Assembly: GCA_034670405.1 (NCBI GenBank)
Contig: JAXDDX010000355.1
Location: 81,622-145,621, forward strand
DNA from: Hoplostethus atlanticus
Taxonomy: Eukaryota; Chordata; Actinopteri; Trachichthyiformes; Trachichthyidae
DNA length: 64,000 nt
Direction of reading: 5' to 3'
The notes under the pieces are model-generated. The model made no database searches. It was given only the letters and a program-made list of their open reading frames with translations, and was not told the DNA's origin. This document shows positions 1-11,799 of the stretch, piece by piece. The position numbers and the translations under genes were made by a program. The first letter of the stretch is position 1. The number at the start of each line of letters is the position of its first letter.

Positions 1-334
1 CAAAGAGGAAGGAGGAGAAAGAGATGAAGGGAAAATGTAATGGAAGAAAGGGAGATGTTTGGAAAGAAAGGAGGGGTTTCTGAACCAAAGTGAGCCTTAC
101 TGTTATTCACATTCACATTCTTCTTGCCTCATTCTTGTTTCTAGCTTGCGGCAATGTTTATATTTTGGTTTTACTCTGTTCTAAAATTCAGCCGGCTGTA
201 TTTCTTATGATGTCTTCTCTTTTCCCCCCCATTTCTTCCCCATCCTTTTCATCCTATTTCTCTTTTTGCCCTTGCTTCCTCCCCTCCCTCTCTCTTTTGT
301 CACCTTCTCCCCATGGTGCTGTTTTTACGTGGAG
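1..334 (+). other. FAM124A: FAM124A intron (partial)
   Basis: This is intron sequence upstream of the first visible FAM124A coding exon. It is purine-rich at its start and ends in a long pyrimidine run followed by an AG at 333-334, as expected for a splice acceptor. No other gene is visible. The N-terminal exon or exons of FAM124A must lie to the left of the window. Confidence 0.6.
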
Positions 335-1976
335 GTGAGCTATCCATGGGCGAGCTCCAAGATCCCTTCCTTGTCAGTGTCCACCTCATCGCCGACCCAG
401 GCCAAGGCAAGTTCCTGCAGCACGCCGCCGATTCTGTGCTGGCATGGGTTCACCCCGAGCTGCAGCTCTTCCGCGTCTCTGAACGTGCCTCCTCCTCCCA
501 GCGCTCCCGGCCCAAGCGCCATCAGAATAGCAGCTCGATGGCATCTTGCCAGCCGGCCTTGGCAGTCATACTTTTCCTCCAGGAAACGTACGGCGGTGAG
601 GAACAGATACTGACACTGCACCGCACACTGCAGCGACCACCTTGGCGCTACCACCACACTGAGAAAGTCAGCAACGGCCGGCGTATGCTACCCTTAACGC
701 CGTGCAGTCAGGACTTTTTCACCCTGGCCCCTGGCACGCCGCTCTGGGCTGTGCGGCAGGTGCACTACGGGAAGGAGATAGTGCGTTTCACTGTGTACTG
801 CCACCATGAAAACTACGTTGACATGGTGCGGCTGTACAAGCTACTACTTCAGCGGAGGGTAGCGCAGAAGAAGGAGGACTTTTGCTTCTTTGTGGTGTAC
901 TCCAACCCAGATACGGAAATCCAGCTTTCTTTCAAGAGGCTGCCGCGGGGTCAGAGCCCAATGCCAACAGAGTCGGCAGTGATGGAGGTGAGAGTGCGGG
1001 ATGTAGGGGCGCTGGTGCCCCTGCTGCCGCACCCCTGCAGCCCAATCAGCGAGGTGCGCTGGCAGACAGAGGACTATGACGGGAATAAGATCCTGCTGCA
1101 GGTAAGAGTGTGTTGCGTTGGCATCAGTTTGCCTGTGTTGACTAGATGTAGTGTTTTTTGACTGTATGCCTCTGTCACCGAAGCTCCATTGATTTTATCT
1201 ATCAAGCCCCACTACTTAATTTCAATCATAGTGCTGTAACCACTACGTTTCTGTGTACAGCCACCACCCTGTTGACCTTGAGTTGAACAATATGTTCAAG
1301 GTTAATACAGTGGTGAAATATATGATACATCAAATGTATCTAGAGTCTAGAAGTCAAATACCGTGAGACCGTGGGACTTGTGGTGTGAAGTGTACTTTTC
1401 TACTTAGCAACAGTAATAGGAAAACAGCTATAGCAGCAGGAGAAATATGATCAAGATGTTCCAGCCTGATGCTGGGCCTCTTGAGATTGTGTCAAACACA
1501 CATACACACAAACACACACACAGGCATGCAAGTACACACACACTCTTAAGTGCACTCACACTAACACAGACACAAAGGCTTTGGCAGGACAGAACAACCA
1601 CAGAAAGAGTGACAGTGTCCAGCATGTGTATGAGCCGTGCTCTGTCTTGAGTCTGTATTTGTGAATGTGTATAAGAGAAAGAGAGAAAGGAGGTGGCCTA
1701 TAGTTACTAAGGCAAAAGAAAAAGAGAAGCAGAGAGAGAAAGAAAGGGTTCCCACCACAGCGGCAGATTCAGAGGCGGGAATGAAATGGATGCTGCAGCC
1801 AAAAATAACGAGCTCACACAGCAGACAAAGAAGTATTGAGTCTCCTTAATTTTCAGCCCCCCTGCCTCATCCATCCATCCAGACTGTGCAAGGTGTACAT
1901 GACCACGTCTAGCCGCTTCACAACGATTACATAGTGATGTGTACTACATGAAAGCATGAGTTTGTGTGAATGAACA

Positions 1977-2038
<62 letters not shown>

Positions 2039-3029
2039 GGTCCTTGTTTGGAGGGTGTCGATTTCAGCAGGGGATTCCTGTCAGAGGGTGGGAGATAAGT
2101 AGTCCTGAAAGTTCAAGCCGATTTACCCGTGGTCCATTACTGGGATTGGACCAGCGCTGGATCCCCTCATGAGGGAAACAACGAGCTAATCTATCACCAC
2201 AATGGACCATATGCATAATACCTATCTGCCACCTGGCCTGACGTCATCCACACTGTGACAGTGCATTACGTGGTATCATAAGAAGAGTGAGATAGTGGCA
2301 AGCAACCGATGTAGCTTCATGTCTCTTTCTTCAGCAACTTTCCAAACATCTTGAAACTAGTTTCACATTCGCTTTTGAATATCTTGATGTCTTTTGCTTT
2401 GTTGTTGTAATAAATGCGTCATTTTTTTTTACGCTACCAAGCTTGCTGCTCAGCTCACTGCATACAGTAGCAAGCAAGGACCGATGCAATGGGGCAATAA
2501 AGCATCAAAAAGGCTCCTAGGCTCCTCCTAGACACAATCCCTAGGTAGCAAATTTCACTTCTTGGGGTCATTAAAATACAGCTGCTTGATAAGAGAAGTA
2601 CCAATTTACCGAAACAGTTATTTAAATTCAAGCTTCAGTAGCATTGTGCTGTTGAGGGTGAGTGAACAGTGGTAGTCTGTTTGGCTTGCTGAGTCTGAAC
2701 TATGACTGACCTGGCTTATCCCAGAATACCCTTGAAGGAGTAAGGGTCCGACCATCGCCATGTCAACAACCTCATTACCCAGCATCACCTGCTGCTGCGG
2801 CTCTTCACCAGCATTGTGGGATGTGTAATTGGAAAACTGAATAGATCATGTCATGTCACACACACACTGACATGCACACTGACAGACAAAGTATTTCACC
2901 CACACTCACACAGAATTGTTAGTCACAGTGTAAGAGAATAACATATTTATACATATACATGCTCAGTGAGGGGGCCTACCTACTAGTAGACACAGAGAAA
3001 TGTACGTATACACAGTAACATGTCCACGA

Positions 3030-3065
<36 letters not shown>

Positions 3066-3406
3066 GTCTTTCTCTGGTGTCCCTCACGTGTCATTAAGCT
3101 GTAAATCACATCCTCAACAGTAGACAACATCATTCACTCCCTCCTTCTTTCCTGTGTGGGAGAGATAAGTATCCAGCCATACACCACTTCATGGCTCACT
3201 GCAAAAAGAAGCAGCGGGGCCAAGAGAAGGAAGACGACGTGAAGGAGAAACTCAGACAAGAATAAACTGTATGAAGTAGACTGTAGAGGAAGGGGAGGAA
3301 CATAAACAGCGGGGAGCACTGGTTTAGAAAGGAAAGGAGAGAGTGTGCAGTGAGGTGAGGAGAAAGAAACACTGGAGCTTTGTCACAGCCCCCCCCAACC
3401 CCTCTC

Positions 3407-3442
<36 letters not shown>

Positions 3443-5741
3443 TAAATATCTCTCATCAAAGACAGACTCACTCTCACCAGGCACAAAGACGCAATTAATC
3501 ACTCTCACGATCACAACTCACGATCCGCTCATACGCACACTACCCAGTCGACTACGACCTCCACTAACACGTACCTGTCACGATCACACAAACACAAAAG
3601 CAAGAAATACTATCAGGGCATTTCTCAAAGCAACCCGAAAACAGGAGAGCTGCCATGAACGTTAGCCGCTCACTCAAAACGAAGCGTCCATTCAACAAGG
3701 CAGGAGTCCCTTAACGAGCTGTTTGCTTACTAAGGCACACGCAGTAACTGTAGATAGTTAGACCAATACTTTACTTGGTACTTTACTTGCTACCATATGT
3801 ACTGTATAAGCATTTATATTTGAGGCAGCATTATCAGACAGAATATTTGGTATGAACTCTGTTTATTCACTTTAGGAGTGCAGGCATCAAGTGATTACTT
3901 CCTTTAGACTGCCATGAGGTTGTCTGATAAACCACATTTCAGTTGTTGTGCTCAGGAAACATTGAACGGTGTTGCCATAGCATTTTACTTGTACTGAACC
4001 TGAACATGTGGAAATGTGCAAACGCCCCTCCGTGCTCTCGGGGAAATCATTGTCTCGAGGCAGTGTGGAAAGTTATTGCTTCTCCCCGTATTGTTTGGTT
4101 GGAAAGCTCGACGACAGGACAGACATGAGAATAGCAACATGGAGAAACCATCAGTGTTGAGAGGAGGAGGGATCTCGGCATTTCAACCTGAGATGTCTTA
4201 CAGAAAATGGGAACGTGTAGACGAGAGGTGAAATTAAGCGAGGAGGGGAAATGAATACTGCAGCAGCTGTATCTTGCCGTCTAACTTGTTAAGAATAATA
4301 ACATTTCACCAAGCTTGTGTTAGAAAACTACCACGATGTTGCTTATTATTTTTCCAGAGCTTTTATTTTGTGGATGGAAATCTGGCTTGTGCAGTAACAA
4401 CGTTTTTTTTTAACAGCAATCCCTCTGTTTTGAGATGCCTAGGTATATAAATGGAGGTGTGATACACATGGGAGACTGATGACTTCTCCAGCTGTTGGCC
4501 GGGCTGAAAACGGGGTGGGGGGGCTTTAGTGAACCCAGGGGTTCCCTCACACCCTTCCCCCCTTCACTCAACTGCCTATATATATTGTGTGAGGAGCCCT
4601 TGGTTGCATGAGAGCCCCATGGACGGGGGTTTAATAGTCTCGAAAATGCACCTCCTTCCTTTGTATCCCCCTGACCTCATATTTCACTACCTTCACAGAC
4701 CACAGAACAAGGCTCAAGATGGGAGAGTTCCTGTCTTCTCCCTGTTGGGCTGTTTGTACTTCCTGTAAGACTACATATGAGACTGTCTGATCTCAAAAGG
4801 AGCAACCTCAAACGGACTAAGGATGCTGTAGAGCTGCACATGCATACAGGGACACATTCTCATATGTTCTCATTCATTTTCTTTTCCTTGTTGTACAGGT
4901 CCATGGTGTGCCCTTCAAACGCAGACAAGATACCTCCCTCACGTCCCCCTCTTCTCCCACCGAATCAGTCTCGGCTCCATCCACCTTCAGCCGCAGCGCT
5001 GCCTCTTACAGGAACCGCCGGTACCATCGGGTGGCATCACGTCCCAGAGTCCAGAATCAGGTCTCCCACGACTCCCTTCCCCTGGCCTGTGAGGAGCAGG
5101 AGGAGGAAGAGCACTGGGCTGACCAGCGCCATCCAGACACGTGTAGGACCCAGTGGACGAGCCAGCGGTCCAGTTCCCTTTTTTCTCTGCCCAACCTGTC
5201 CGCCACCTCCCACTCAACCTGCTCCTCTCCCGGACCTTCTCCCAGCCCTCACTACAGAAGCAGCTACTCCCTCACCTGCAGCTCCTCCCTTGTCCCGCCC
5301 TTCCGGCTCAACGTGGATGCTCTGGTTGATGCAGAGGAGACGGATGTGGATACAGGGACTAAAGTGGACACAGGCAGCAGTGTGGACTTTTCAGTGGTGT
5401 CTGCATACCTTAAACCCAGCCTTCCACGGACTCCCCCAGAAGAGATAGGCCCCTCCCTCTCTCCTGGCGTCACGGGCAGTGCCATGGGTAAGGCATCTAC
5501 ATTGGGCCGGCCCCCTGTTCCCACAAGAACAAGTAGTCTATCTACCAATAGCACGCCCCCTACCGTGCTGAGGTCACACACCCACAGTACCTGCCTAAGC
5601 ACAAGCGCTGCTCCCTCCCTGAGTGATGTCTCTCTTAGCCAATGGGACAGCTCCAACAGCATTAGCAGCCCAGGTGAAGAGAAGAGTTTCCAAAAGGCAC
5701 ACATGGTAGAGGAAGAAGAAGACCAAGAATTCTACATTTGA
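335..5741 (+). CDS. FAM124A: FAM124A, 3' part of the gene (last two coding exons)
   Basis: Two coding exons are visible: about 335-1101 and 4899-5741, ending in TGA. Exon one encodes the conserved FAM124 domain; stretches such as DPFLVSVHLIADPG, CSQDFFTLAPGTPLWA and RWQTEDYDGNKILLQ match my memory of human FAM124A almost word for word. It ends at CAG/GTAAG in phase 0. Exon two starts after TTGTACAG with VHGVPFKRRQD, keeps the phase, and runs through a long Ser/Pro/Thr-rich, probably disordered tail to an acidic end (EEEEDQEFYI). The N-terminus lies outside the window. The ATG at 313 is intronic: the acceptor at 334 and the match of ELSMGELQDPF to human ELSVEEAQDPF place the exon start just after it. 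The family has no known biochemical activity. The paralogue FAM124B is less likely, because the neighbours SERPINE3, INTS6, WDFY2 and DHRS12 are those of FAM124A. Confidence 0.93.
1979..2036. repeat. (CA)n microsatellite
   Basis: A nearly pure CA run of about 58 bases in the FAM124A intron. It should be length-polymorphic. Confidence 0.95.
3034..3063. repeat. (CA)n microsatellite
   Basis: A CA run of about 30 bases in the FAM124A intron, preceded by a short CG-alternating stretch. Confidence 0.9.
3410..3439. repeat. (CA)n microsatellite next to a C-rich run
   Basis: A CA run of about 30 bases preceded by an interrupted poly-C tract (3389-3409), in the FAM124A intron. Confidence 0.9.
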
Positions 5742-6188
5742 TGAGCTGGTGTAAGCTGAGGGGACTCACATTGGCCAGAAAGGACAAGACTTTAGGGCAA
5801 GGAGTGTGTCAATACAGCTCTTCCCTGCCCCCTGGTGTCTGATAGTAAAAGTACAGAGAACAGTAAGACTATGAATGCAAACCATTCAATTTTGCTTCAT
5901 CACAGCACTTCTTTGTGTTTATGTATTTACAAGATATTACAAGATATTTGTGTTTATGACTTTTTTGTATGTAGATTTAAGGTAGAGACTGTTTGTAAAT
6001 GTCAGGTTATATGACTAAATGAAATGCTTTACATGTTTCCAAAGGGCCAATCACTTAACAGAGTACAGATACGCTATTCAACTCTACCACTTTTAGGTAA
6101 CTTTGCTACCATGATTCTCCATTTTATTTATTTCTCACTGTTTATCTGAACAGCATTTATGGTATGAACATTAATGTCAGCATATAAT

Positions 6189-6194
6189 AATAAA
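6189..6194 (+). terminator. FAM124A: FAM124A poly(A) signal candidate
   Basis: AATAAA about 450 bases after the FAM124A stop codon, in an AT-rich 3' UTR. A second AATAAA follows near 6235. Either could set the transcript end. Confidence 0.5.
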
Positions 6195-6384
6195 CTGTAT
6201 TTATATTGTTGTTTTCAAACAACAAAACAATAATAAATAAAAGACAAACAATTAACACTCAATAGTCTGGGCCATAACTAGTAGAGATTACAATCAGGGC
6301 AAGCTAGAGGCTGCAGCCCTCATAGCATCTTGGAAGAAGGGCAATCTCATATCTGATCCAGGCTTGTAATAAAAGCAGTAAATA

Positions 6385-6786
6385 GTGGCTAAACAAGTCC
6401 AGACTGCATGGGGCAGGGTATATCAACCAGAGGAACAAGAGGAGGGCATCTCAGATCTGATACCATCAATGTTCTCAACAAAAAATAGGAGAAGAAGCAA
6501 GAAGATAAGTACAGACCGGGATGAAAAGGTTATCGATGGAACTGAATATAGGCTAGGCGTTATGCTGGTTAGCAGTAATAACATCAGGAAAACATGTATC
6601 TTCTATCTGCAAGCATTGGACATGAAGTTTGATGGTTTTCCAGCTTTTCCCAATTCTGAAGATGAAGATATAGCTATAGATTTTAAACTACTTTTGTGGA
6701 GGGCAATAACATCTGGTGTGGATGAGCATAGCTGGCTGAAACAATTTGACAAATCATTTGAGGAAAGTGAAGCATGTTTATACTAA
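6385..6786 (+). other. Unrecognised 133-codon ORF
   Basis: An open frame of 133 codons with no ATG at its start (it opens after a stop, with GTG) and ending in TAA. The predicted product is mixed and protein-like, with a basic segment (NRRRSKKIS, about residues 35-43) and a later stretch rich in D, E, W and F. I do not recognise the family. It could be a fragment of a mobile-element protein, an exon of an unknown transcript, or chance. No convincing splice sites or upstream start were seen. Confidence 0.2.
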
Positions 6787-7007
6787 GATAGGTGAAAGGG
6801 AACATAACGATTGAGCTTTGAACCAATTAGTTGGATCAGAAAATGCAATAAAGGATGTGAGTGGAAAATAAGGAATTCTGTAATATTCTGCAATGCTGTG
6901 CTGCACATTCTTTCAGTGCAAGGGAGCCCTCTTGTGATGAACTGTTATACTAGATGTTTTAACTGCAACAGGATCACATATAACTAAGTCTCCATACATA
7001 AGAGTCA

Positions 7008-7336
7008 ACAAGATAAGATTCAACTTTATTGTCATTGCACAGAGTACAAGTACTGAGACAACAAAATGCATTTTTCGCACACCCCTGACTAGATACACAC
7101 ACATCAGGTCAGAGCACAGGCAGAGCGGCGCACCTGGAGCAGTTTTTTTGGGGGGGGGTTAAGTGCCTTGCTCAAGGGCACTTCGGCAGTGTTGGTGGGC
7201 ACCATAGCTGTGACACCAGTCATTTTCCAATCACCAGCTCACAGCTGGAATACGCCCTGGTGGTGCTGGGGATCGAACAAGCGAGCCTCCGGTGATGGGT
7301 CGGCCTCTCTAACCGCTAGGCCAACCTGCCGCCCAT
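7008..7336 (-). mobile_element. tRNA-derived fish SINE
   Basis: Read on the minus strand, the element starts with a tRNA-like head (near 7336 to 7260) containing an A-box-like TTGGCCTAGCGGTTAGA and a B-box-like GTTCGATCC. The body carries the motif GCCCTTGAGCAAGGCACTTA, which is common in teleost SINEs. The 3' tail contains AATAAAGTTGAATCT followed by short ATCT-like repeats. The order head, body, tail is complete, so this looks like a near full-length insertion. A poly-G/T stretch interrupts the middle. Target-site duplications were not resolved by eye. Confidence 0.75.
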
Positions 7337-8779
7337 CATGGTTTCAATTATTTCTGTATCCATTAAACACCTGAATCTTGGTTTCAAACTAAACATTAAA
7401 TTAATTAATTCCATCAATTCATTAAAAAGTGTTTCAAGAGCAAAGGCATGTGGGGTTGTTGTCAGCACAGTATCGTAGGGTTGCACAACTGTTTCTGTGG
7501 TGAAGTCTCATCGTTCCCTTGTGTGTCTGAGGAGTGTTTTGGTGGTGTTTCAATACGCTGCCTGTGCTGTGCATCCCTGTCTCACTCCTCCATGTAATCA
7601 CTTAAACAGGTGTGAGTCTGCTTGTGAGGCCTCTGAAGAGGGAAATCCCATAGTAGTGCACACAGGTTGTCACGGTGATGTCTCCTTGCACTCGACAGAG
7701 GTGATGTCATCATGGGCCAATCAGAACAGAGGGTTGTATCTATTGTTACCACAGTGCAGAGGTTACACATAAAGCAGTCTGGTATATACTAACTATCCCC
7801 AAGTTGAAGCCCTTATAATGTGATAAATAGCAAAAGGTTAAGATGACCAGTTTTACACATTTTCTACAGTGACGTTATTTTTCTTCCTAACTTTGGCCAT
7901 TTTTGCTATAAACCTGAGCTGTATCTTTGCAATGATTGTTTGTCAAAAGTAACGTTGGAATGGATGGCTTTTTGTCTTCAATAGGTGACATGTACTGATA
8001 TAAAGGTTTCTTAGAGTGTTGATGATAATGAGAGGGAGTTATTGCAATCGTAGGCTTTGTCTTTGTAATCAACTTTCAGACTGATTCAAGTGGCCAATCA
8101 ATGTCTAGGGCCTCTTGCATTCATGCAGCTGCAATGTCCTTCTGAGCCAGCGATGGTTTTTTTTGCCAAAGCAAGTCCTAAGGTCCTAAAATATTACGCT
8201 GCCACACTTATGATGCCACATTTGCTCCTCCAAAGAGTTATCTCTCACACATGCATGTCTGTAGGCGATTGAATGTGCTTGGTACAATGAAACCAGTGGG
8301 ATGTGCAATCCCTACCTATCTAGTAGTCCATGCAGTCACAACCAAAAAGTGTACGCACCTGCAGCAAGGTGCCACGAGCATGGTATCAATTACCCTTGGT
8401 GCTTGGATGCAGAGGACAATAAGCTTGTCAGTTCAATACTAAAGGGCAGCAGATGGCGCTAGTACAGCAAACATGGCTGGCTGTGGTGTGCTAACACAAC
8501 CTTACTGAACAATAATTCACAAACCTGATTCTCAAAGGCCTTATAAATCAAGGCCTCTGTGGTTTTACAGAACTTGTCATTGCTGTTTCTGCACCAGAGA
8601 ACATTCAGGGTATCCCCTGGTCAAACACAATGTGTTTCCACATGCTATTTCTGATCTAATGTCTTGACACTTCACTCCACCTTCATGTGGACAAAATAGC
8701 TCTACACAGTCACAAACATTTTCCCATGGTTCCTAGAGCCAACCCATGCCCACGTTCCCGTGAGGTGTAGCCTATGTGG

Positions 8780-8990
8780 GATGCATCCCCTCACGTCGCC
8801 CCTCTCCCAGTGCCAGCACTTGCGGCTCTAATCCTCCGTGGCGTACCTGGCAGATCGCTCTGGCGACACCGGCTCACAGCGCTGCCGGCCTCGTTGCGGC
8901 CCAGCCCAGCCCCGCGCACCAGCATCCCCTCTAATCCCTCCCTGCCCAAAGGCCCAGGAGCCCAGGGGGAACTAGGGCATAGGAGCTGAG
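8780..8990. other. Isolated GC-rich block, no gene seen
   Basis: About 200 bases are clearly richer in C and G than the surrounding AT-rich intergenic DNA, and contain CpGs and GCGC-type words. The frames across it are proline- and serine-rich and look like composition rather than protein. It could be a small CpG-rich regulatory patch or old repeat. Confidence 0.25.
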
Positions 8991-9173
8991 GCAGAATAAG
9001 TCACTCAAACATAGCCAGCAGGACCACTCTCAATGCATCTCTGCTCTACTATAACATTCCTATGTATTCCTTGGTTTCATATAGGTTGGTTTAAGTGTCT
9101 GTGTGTGCTTTGGGGTTGCAAAACATTGCACAAAGCCACAAACCTAAGCCACAGCACACATTTCACACATTTT

Positions 9174-9176
<3 letters not shown>

Positions 9177-9211
<35 letters not shown>
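9177..9211. repeat. (CT)n microsatellite
   Basis: A pure CT run of about 35 bases in intergenic DNA. Confidence 0.95.
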
Positions 9212-9213
<2 letters not shown>

Positions 9214-9599
9214 CTCTTCCTTACAGTGCACATGGCAGTTATTTTACCAGATGTGCTCTTTTCTTGGTTGGATGAAACTCCAAGAAGAGGAAACCATACA
9301 AAGTTCCTGTGGTTTTGTGGTTATCCTACGCTGTGAACCTTCCTCCTCCTCCTCCTCAACCTCTCCTCCTCCATTCATTATCAGCCGCTCTATAAGGTCA
9401 TGGGGAGGGGGACTGGGGTGAGGGGTCTGAATGGAGAGCCTGGGGACAGTCACCGCTAGTAGGGATTAAATTGCTGCCATGTGGGGAAAGGCGGCAGCAT
9501 CGCAGAGTCACACACACAGACACACTCATCAGTGTACATATTTAGGAATATTACAGGAACAGAAATTCTCGTGGAATAATAATTCCCTGGAAACACAGG

Positions 9600-9759
9600 C
9601 TGACACACACACACACACACGTGCACACACAAGTATTGGTATCATTGTGAGGACATTCCAAGTCTTAACCCCAACCATAACCCTGAAATAAGCATTTTCT
9701 CTCATGAGGCATAGACACATATACACAAACTCAAACACACACACACACACACACACAAG
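9600..9759. repeat. CA tracts with a fish microsatellite-associated repeat
   Basis: Two (CA)n tracts flank about 90 bases containing ATTGTGAGGACATTCC and AACCCCAACCATAACCCT. I have often seen this arrangement next to CA tracts in fish DNA, so I read it as a dispersed repeat with built-in microsatellites. Confidence 0.4.
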
Positions 9760-10059
9760 TTGACAGCATCATTGTCTTTGTAGTATAGTAGTACTCACTA
9801 CAGCCTGGTCAATTGGTTGGCAGGGCAGGTCACTACTGCCACTTGGCATGACTGTAGGGTCACCAAGTGGCAGCTTACCGAGCTCTAAGGCAAACTGGCA
9901 GCTCAAAAAGCTCTGAGGCTGACTGTATTGTTATCATGAACATGTTCTGATGAAACAATGCCAATTACACATTAATACCTGCATTGTAAACTGAGGTGAC
10001 TTCATTCTCCAGGGCCTGTCAAGTCGCAGGCTACACTCAGGCAAGAGCAAACTGCCCTC

Positions 10060-10520
10060 TACTTTGACCCCACAGTCCAGTGGGTGCTTGCTTTTTAATT
10101 GGTCCAGGGATCAAAAAGCACAAATCATTATTTCTCTCTCCCTCCAGCTCTAACTTTGTTTTTTTCCGAAGGCCTCACAACCACCAAGATAAAAGCCGTT
10201 GTTTATCTTGCCGTCTTTTCAAACAATTGTCTTTGGTCAATTACCGTGACGTCTCATCTCCTTCATCAAAGTCCTTAAAATTCCAGATTCCTGCGTCCAG
10301 AGTTGGGACGTTGGGTTTTAAAGAATGTGGCGACTCCGTTTGATGAAGCCAAGCTGGCTCCACTAATTAGTCCAGTTCAGTAATGGGCGGAATCCCTGTG
10401 AGACAAAGCAGCCAAATACCTGATGGCTACCAATCATGTTCTCTCCTTCATGGGAAAAAAATGTCCAGATTTTTTATGCTGACTGTCATGCCCCCAATTA
10501 AGAGGCTAAGTTGAGGGGAT
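10060..10520. promoter_or_regulatory. Possible conserved non-coding element
   Basis: This block is less repetitive than its surroundings and dense in homeodomain-type cores (TTAATTGG, CTAATTAG, CCAATTAAG) and SOX-like words (AACAATTGTCTTTG, ACAAA). It has no coding signature. The call rests on motif density alone, which is weak evidence; only alignment to other fish could confirm conservation. Confidence 0.25.
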
Positions 10521-11314
10521 ATTGCTTTATGGCAGATTGCTTTTAGGCTTTTAGGGGCATAGTATTGTCAACTACAGGCAATTCTTCATTTTCTTCTCAT
10601 CATATACAGTACCTTCAGATGAGTCTATAATGAATGTTTAGGTATATGTCCTTTGCCCTGCCACCTACAAAGTGCCCCAAAGTGTATGCATCACATATAC
10701 TTTCAACAAGGCAGGATATCACAGGATTTGTTTGTTATCTGTCCCTAAGGTCAGAACTGAATTAGACATGTTCCATCTCTTGTGGTGAGTTTATACTGAT
10801 AATGAAGGATCTTGTGGCAGACTGCCTTGTTTAGTCAATATATAACTAAGTTTGGTCTATGAGCCTGCTGGGTTCATATTGGACTACTGCCTTTTGGGGT
10901 GCTTAAATAGAAAAATGTATGCCTATGTCTTGACAAGATTCTTGAGCTTAGTGGGACTAACCTGGTTTAGTAAAAAAAAAAATATACAAATGTCAATGAA
11001 AACAGAGGTGGGCTTACTCAGCTGAAAAGCACCTTGCCCCTTCCAAAAATAATTTGTGTCAAAATGCCCGTGCCCTGAAATGTCTGTTAAAAGGTGCTGG
11101 GTGACTATTGAGATATTAAATTCATCATGTGGCCATGTGTCAGAGAAGCAACACGTCCACGACTAGTCCTCATTTAATGACACATTCCACTGAGTAATGT
11201 CAATTAGAAATGCTGATGAAGCACTTTGATGGTCAGAGCGTCCCGTTGTATTCCAGTAGGGATGTCTTTTGATCATCACAACAAAAGGCCAAGCGACTTG
11301 TATAACAGAACTAC

Positions 11315-11325
11315 TGTCTCTCTCT

Positions 11326-11375
<50 letters not shown>
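11315..11375. repeat. (TC)n(TG)n microsatellite
   Basis: A short TC run passes directly into a TG run of about 45 bases. Confidence 0.95.
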
Positions 11376-11376
<1 letters not shown>

Positions 11377-11461
11377 CGCGTAAGAAGTATAGTAATTCTA
11401 TACACATTTTAGAAAAATACTACAGACTTACAAATATCACATAAAGATATAAACCATACAT

Positions 11462-11573
11462 CCTGTAGGAAAGGTAATATTGTAGTGATCCATAGAAGGT
11501 AAAAAGTACAATAAAGTCACTATAAACTCACTCCTGAGTACCACAGACACACTATAAGGCCCTATAGGAATTA
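11462..11573 (+). repeat. AT-rich dispersed repeat, left inverted copy
   Basis: About 112 bases that align, at roughly 80% by eye, to the reverse complement of 12249-12356. Shared words include GTCACTATAAACTCA and CCACAGACACACT. Copies start with CCTGTAGGAA-like and end with CCTATAGGAA-like words, so each copy is itself roughly symmetric at its ends. This suggests a small non-autonomous DNA element, class unknown. Confidence 0.6.
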
Positions 11574-11639
11574 GAGAGATTTTTTGTTCGAGGAAAATCA
11601 TCGTAAAAATAGCAATATAAAAGTTTAGAGTTGATTGAA

Positions 11640-11735
11640 TTGTCGCCTAAAGGTAATTATAGTGATATTATAAGGATACACAGGAGATAAACAAACAATC
11701 AAGCGCAATAAGGTCGCTATTAACTCATTATTGAG
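11640..11735 (+). repeat. AT-rich dispersed repeat, direct copy
   Basis: A more diverged copy in the same orientation as 11462-11573. It shares AAAGGTAATT.TAGTGAT, a GTC(A/G)CTAT core and AACTCA..ATTGAG. It runs into the (TG)n tract at 11744. Confidence 0.4.
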
Positions 11736-11741
11736 TTAATT

Positions 11742-11743
<2 letters not shown>

Positions 11744-11789
<46 letters not shown>
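11744..11789. repeat. (TG)n microsatellite
   Basis: A pure TG run of about 46 bases directly upstream of the GC-richer block before SERPINE3. Confidence 0.95.
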
Positions 11790-11791
<2 letters not shown>

Positions 11792-11799
11792 AAAGAGAG

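Larger units (their letters stand above)
1102..4898 (+). other. FAM124A: FAM124A last coding intron
   Basis: The intron runs from GTAAGA at 1102 to TTGTACAG at 4898. It holds three (CA)n tracts and several CA-rich stretches. I see no exon-like block or recognisable transposon in it. The open frames here are short and made of HTHT or VCVC dinucleotide translation. Confidence 0.75.
6195..11461. other. FAM124A-SERPINE3 intergenic region
   Basis: About 5 kb between the FAM124A 3' UTR and the SERPINE3 5' region. It contains an unrecognised 133-codon ORF (6385-6786), a SINE (7008-7336), an isolated GC-rich block (about 8780-8990), microsatellites and a possible conserved block (about 10060-10520). 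I found no host gene in it on either strand. Confidence 0.6.

Noticed and set aside
313-334. ATG at 313 as the FAM124A start codon
   Set aside because: The protein matches the middle of FAM124A, an acceptor AG lies at 333-334, and the known protein has an additional N-terminal exon, so this ATG is intronic.
1853-2172. Open frames through the CA tract near 2 kb, and similar frames at 11.2-12.1, 27.9, 45.2-45.9 and 49.0 kb
   Set aside because: Their products are HTHTHT or VCVCVC dinucleotide translations with no other support.
4529-4768. A 79-codon frame in the FAM124A intron
   Set aside because: No recognisable protein, no splice signals, and composition typical of intron.
4777-5448. A 223-codon frame overlapping the last FAM124A exon
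   Set aside because: It is in another frame of a real exon. The FAM124A frame has the splice phase, the stop and the conserved end.
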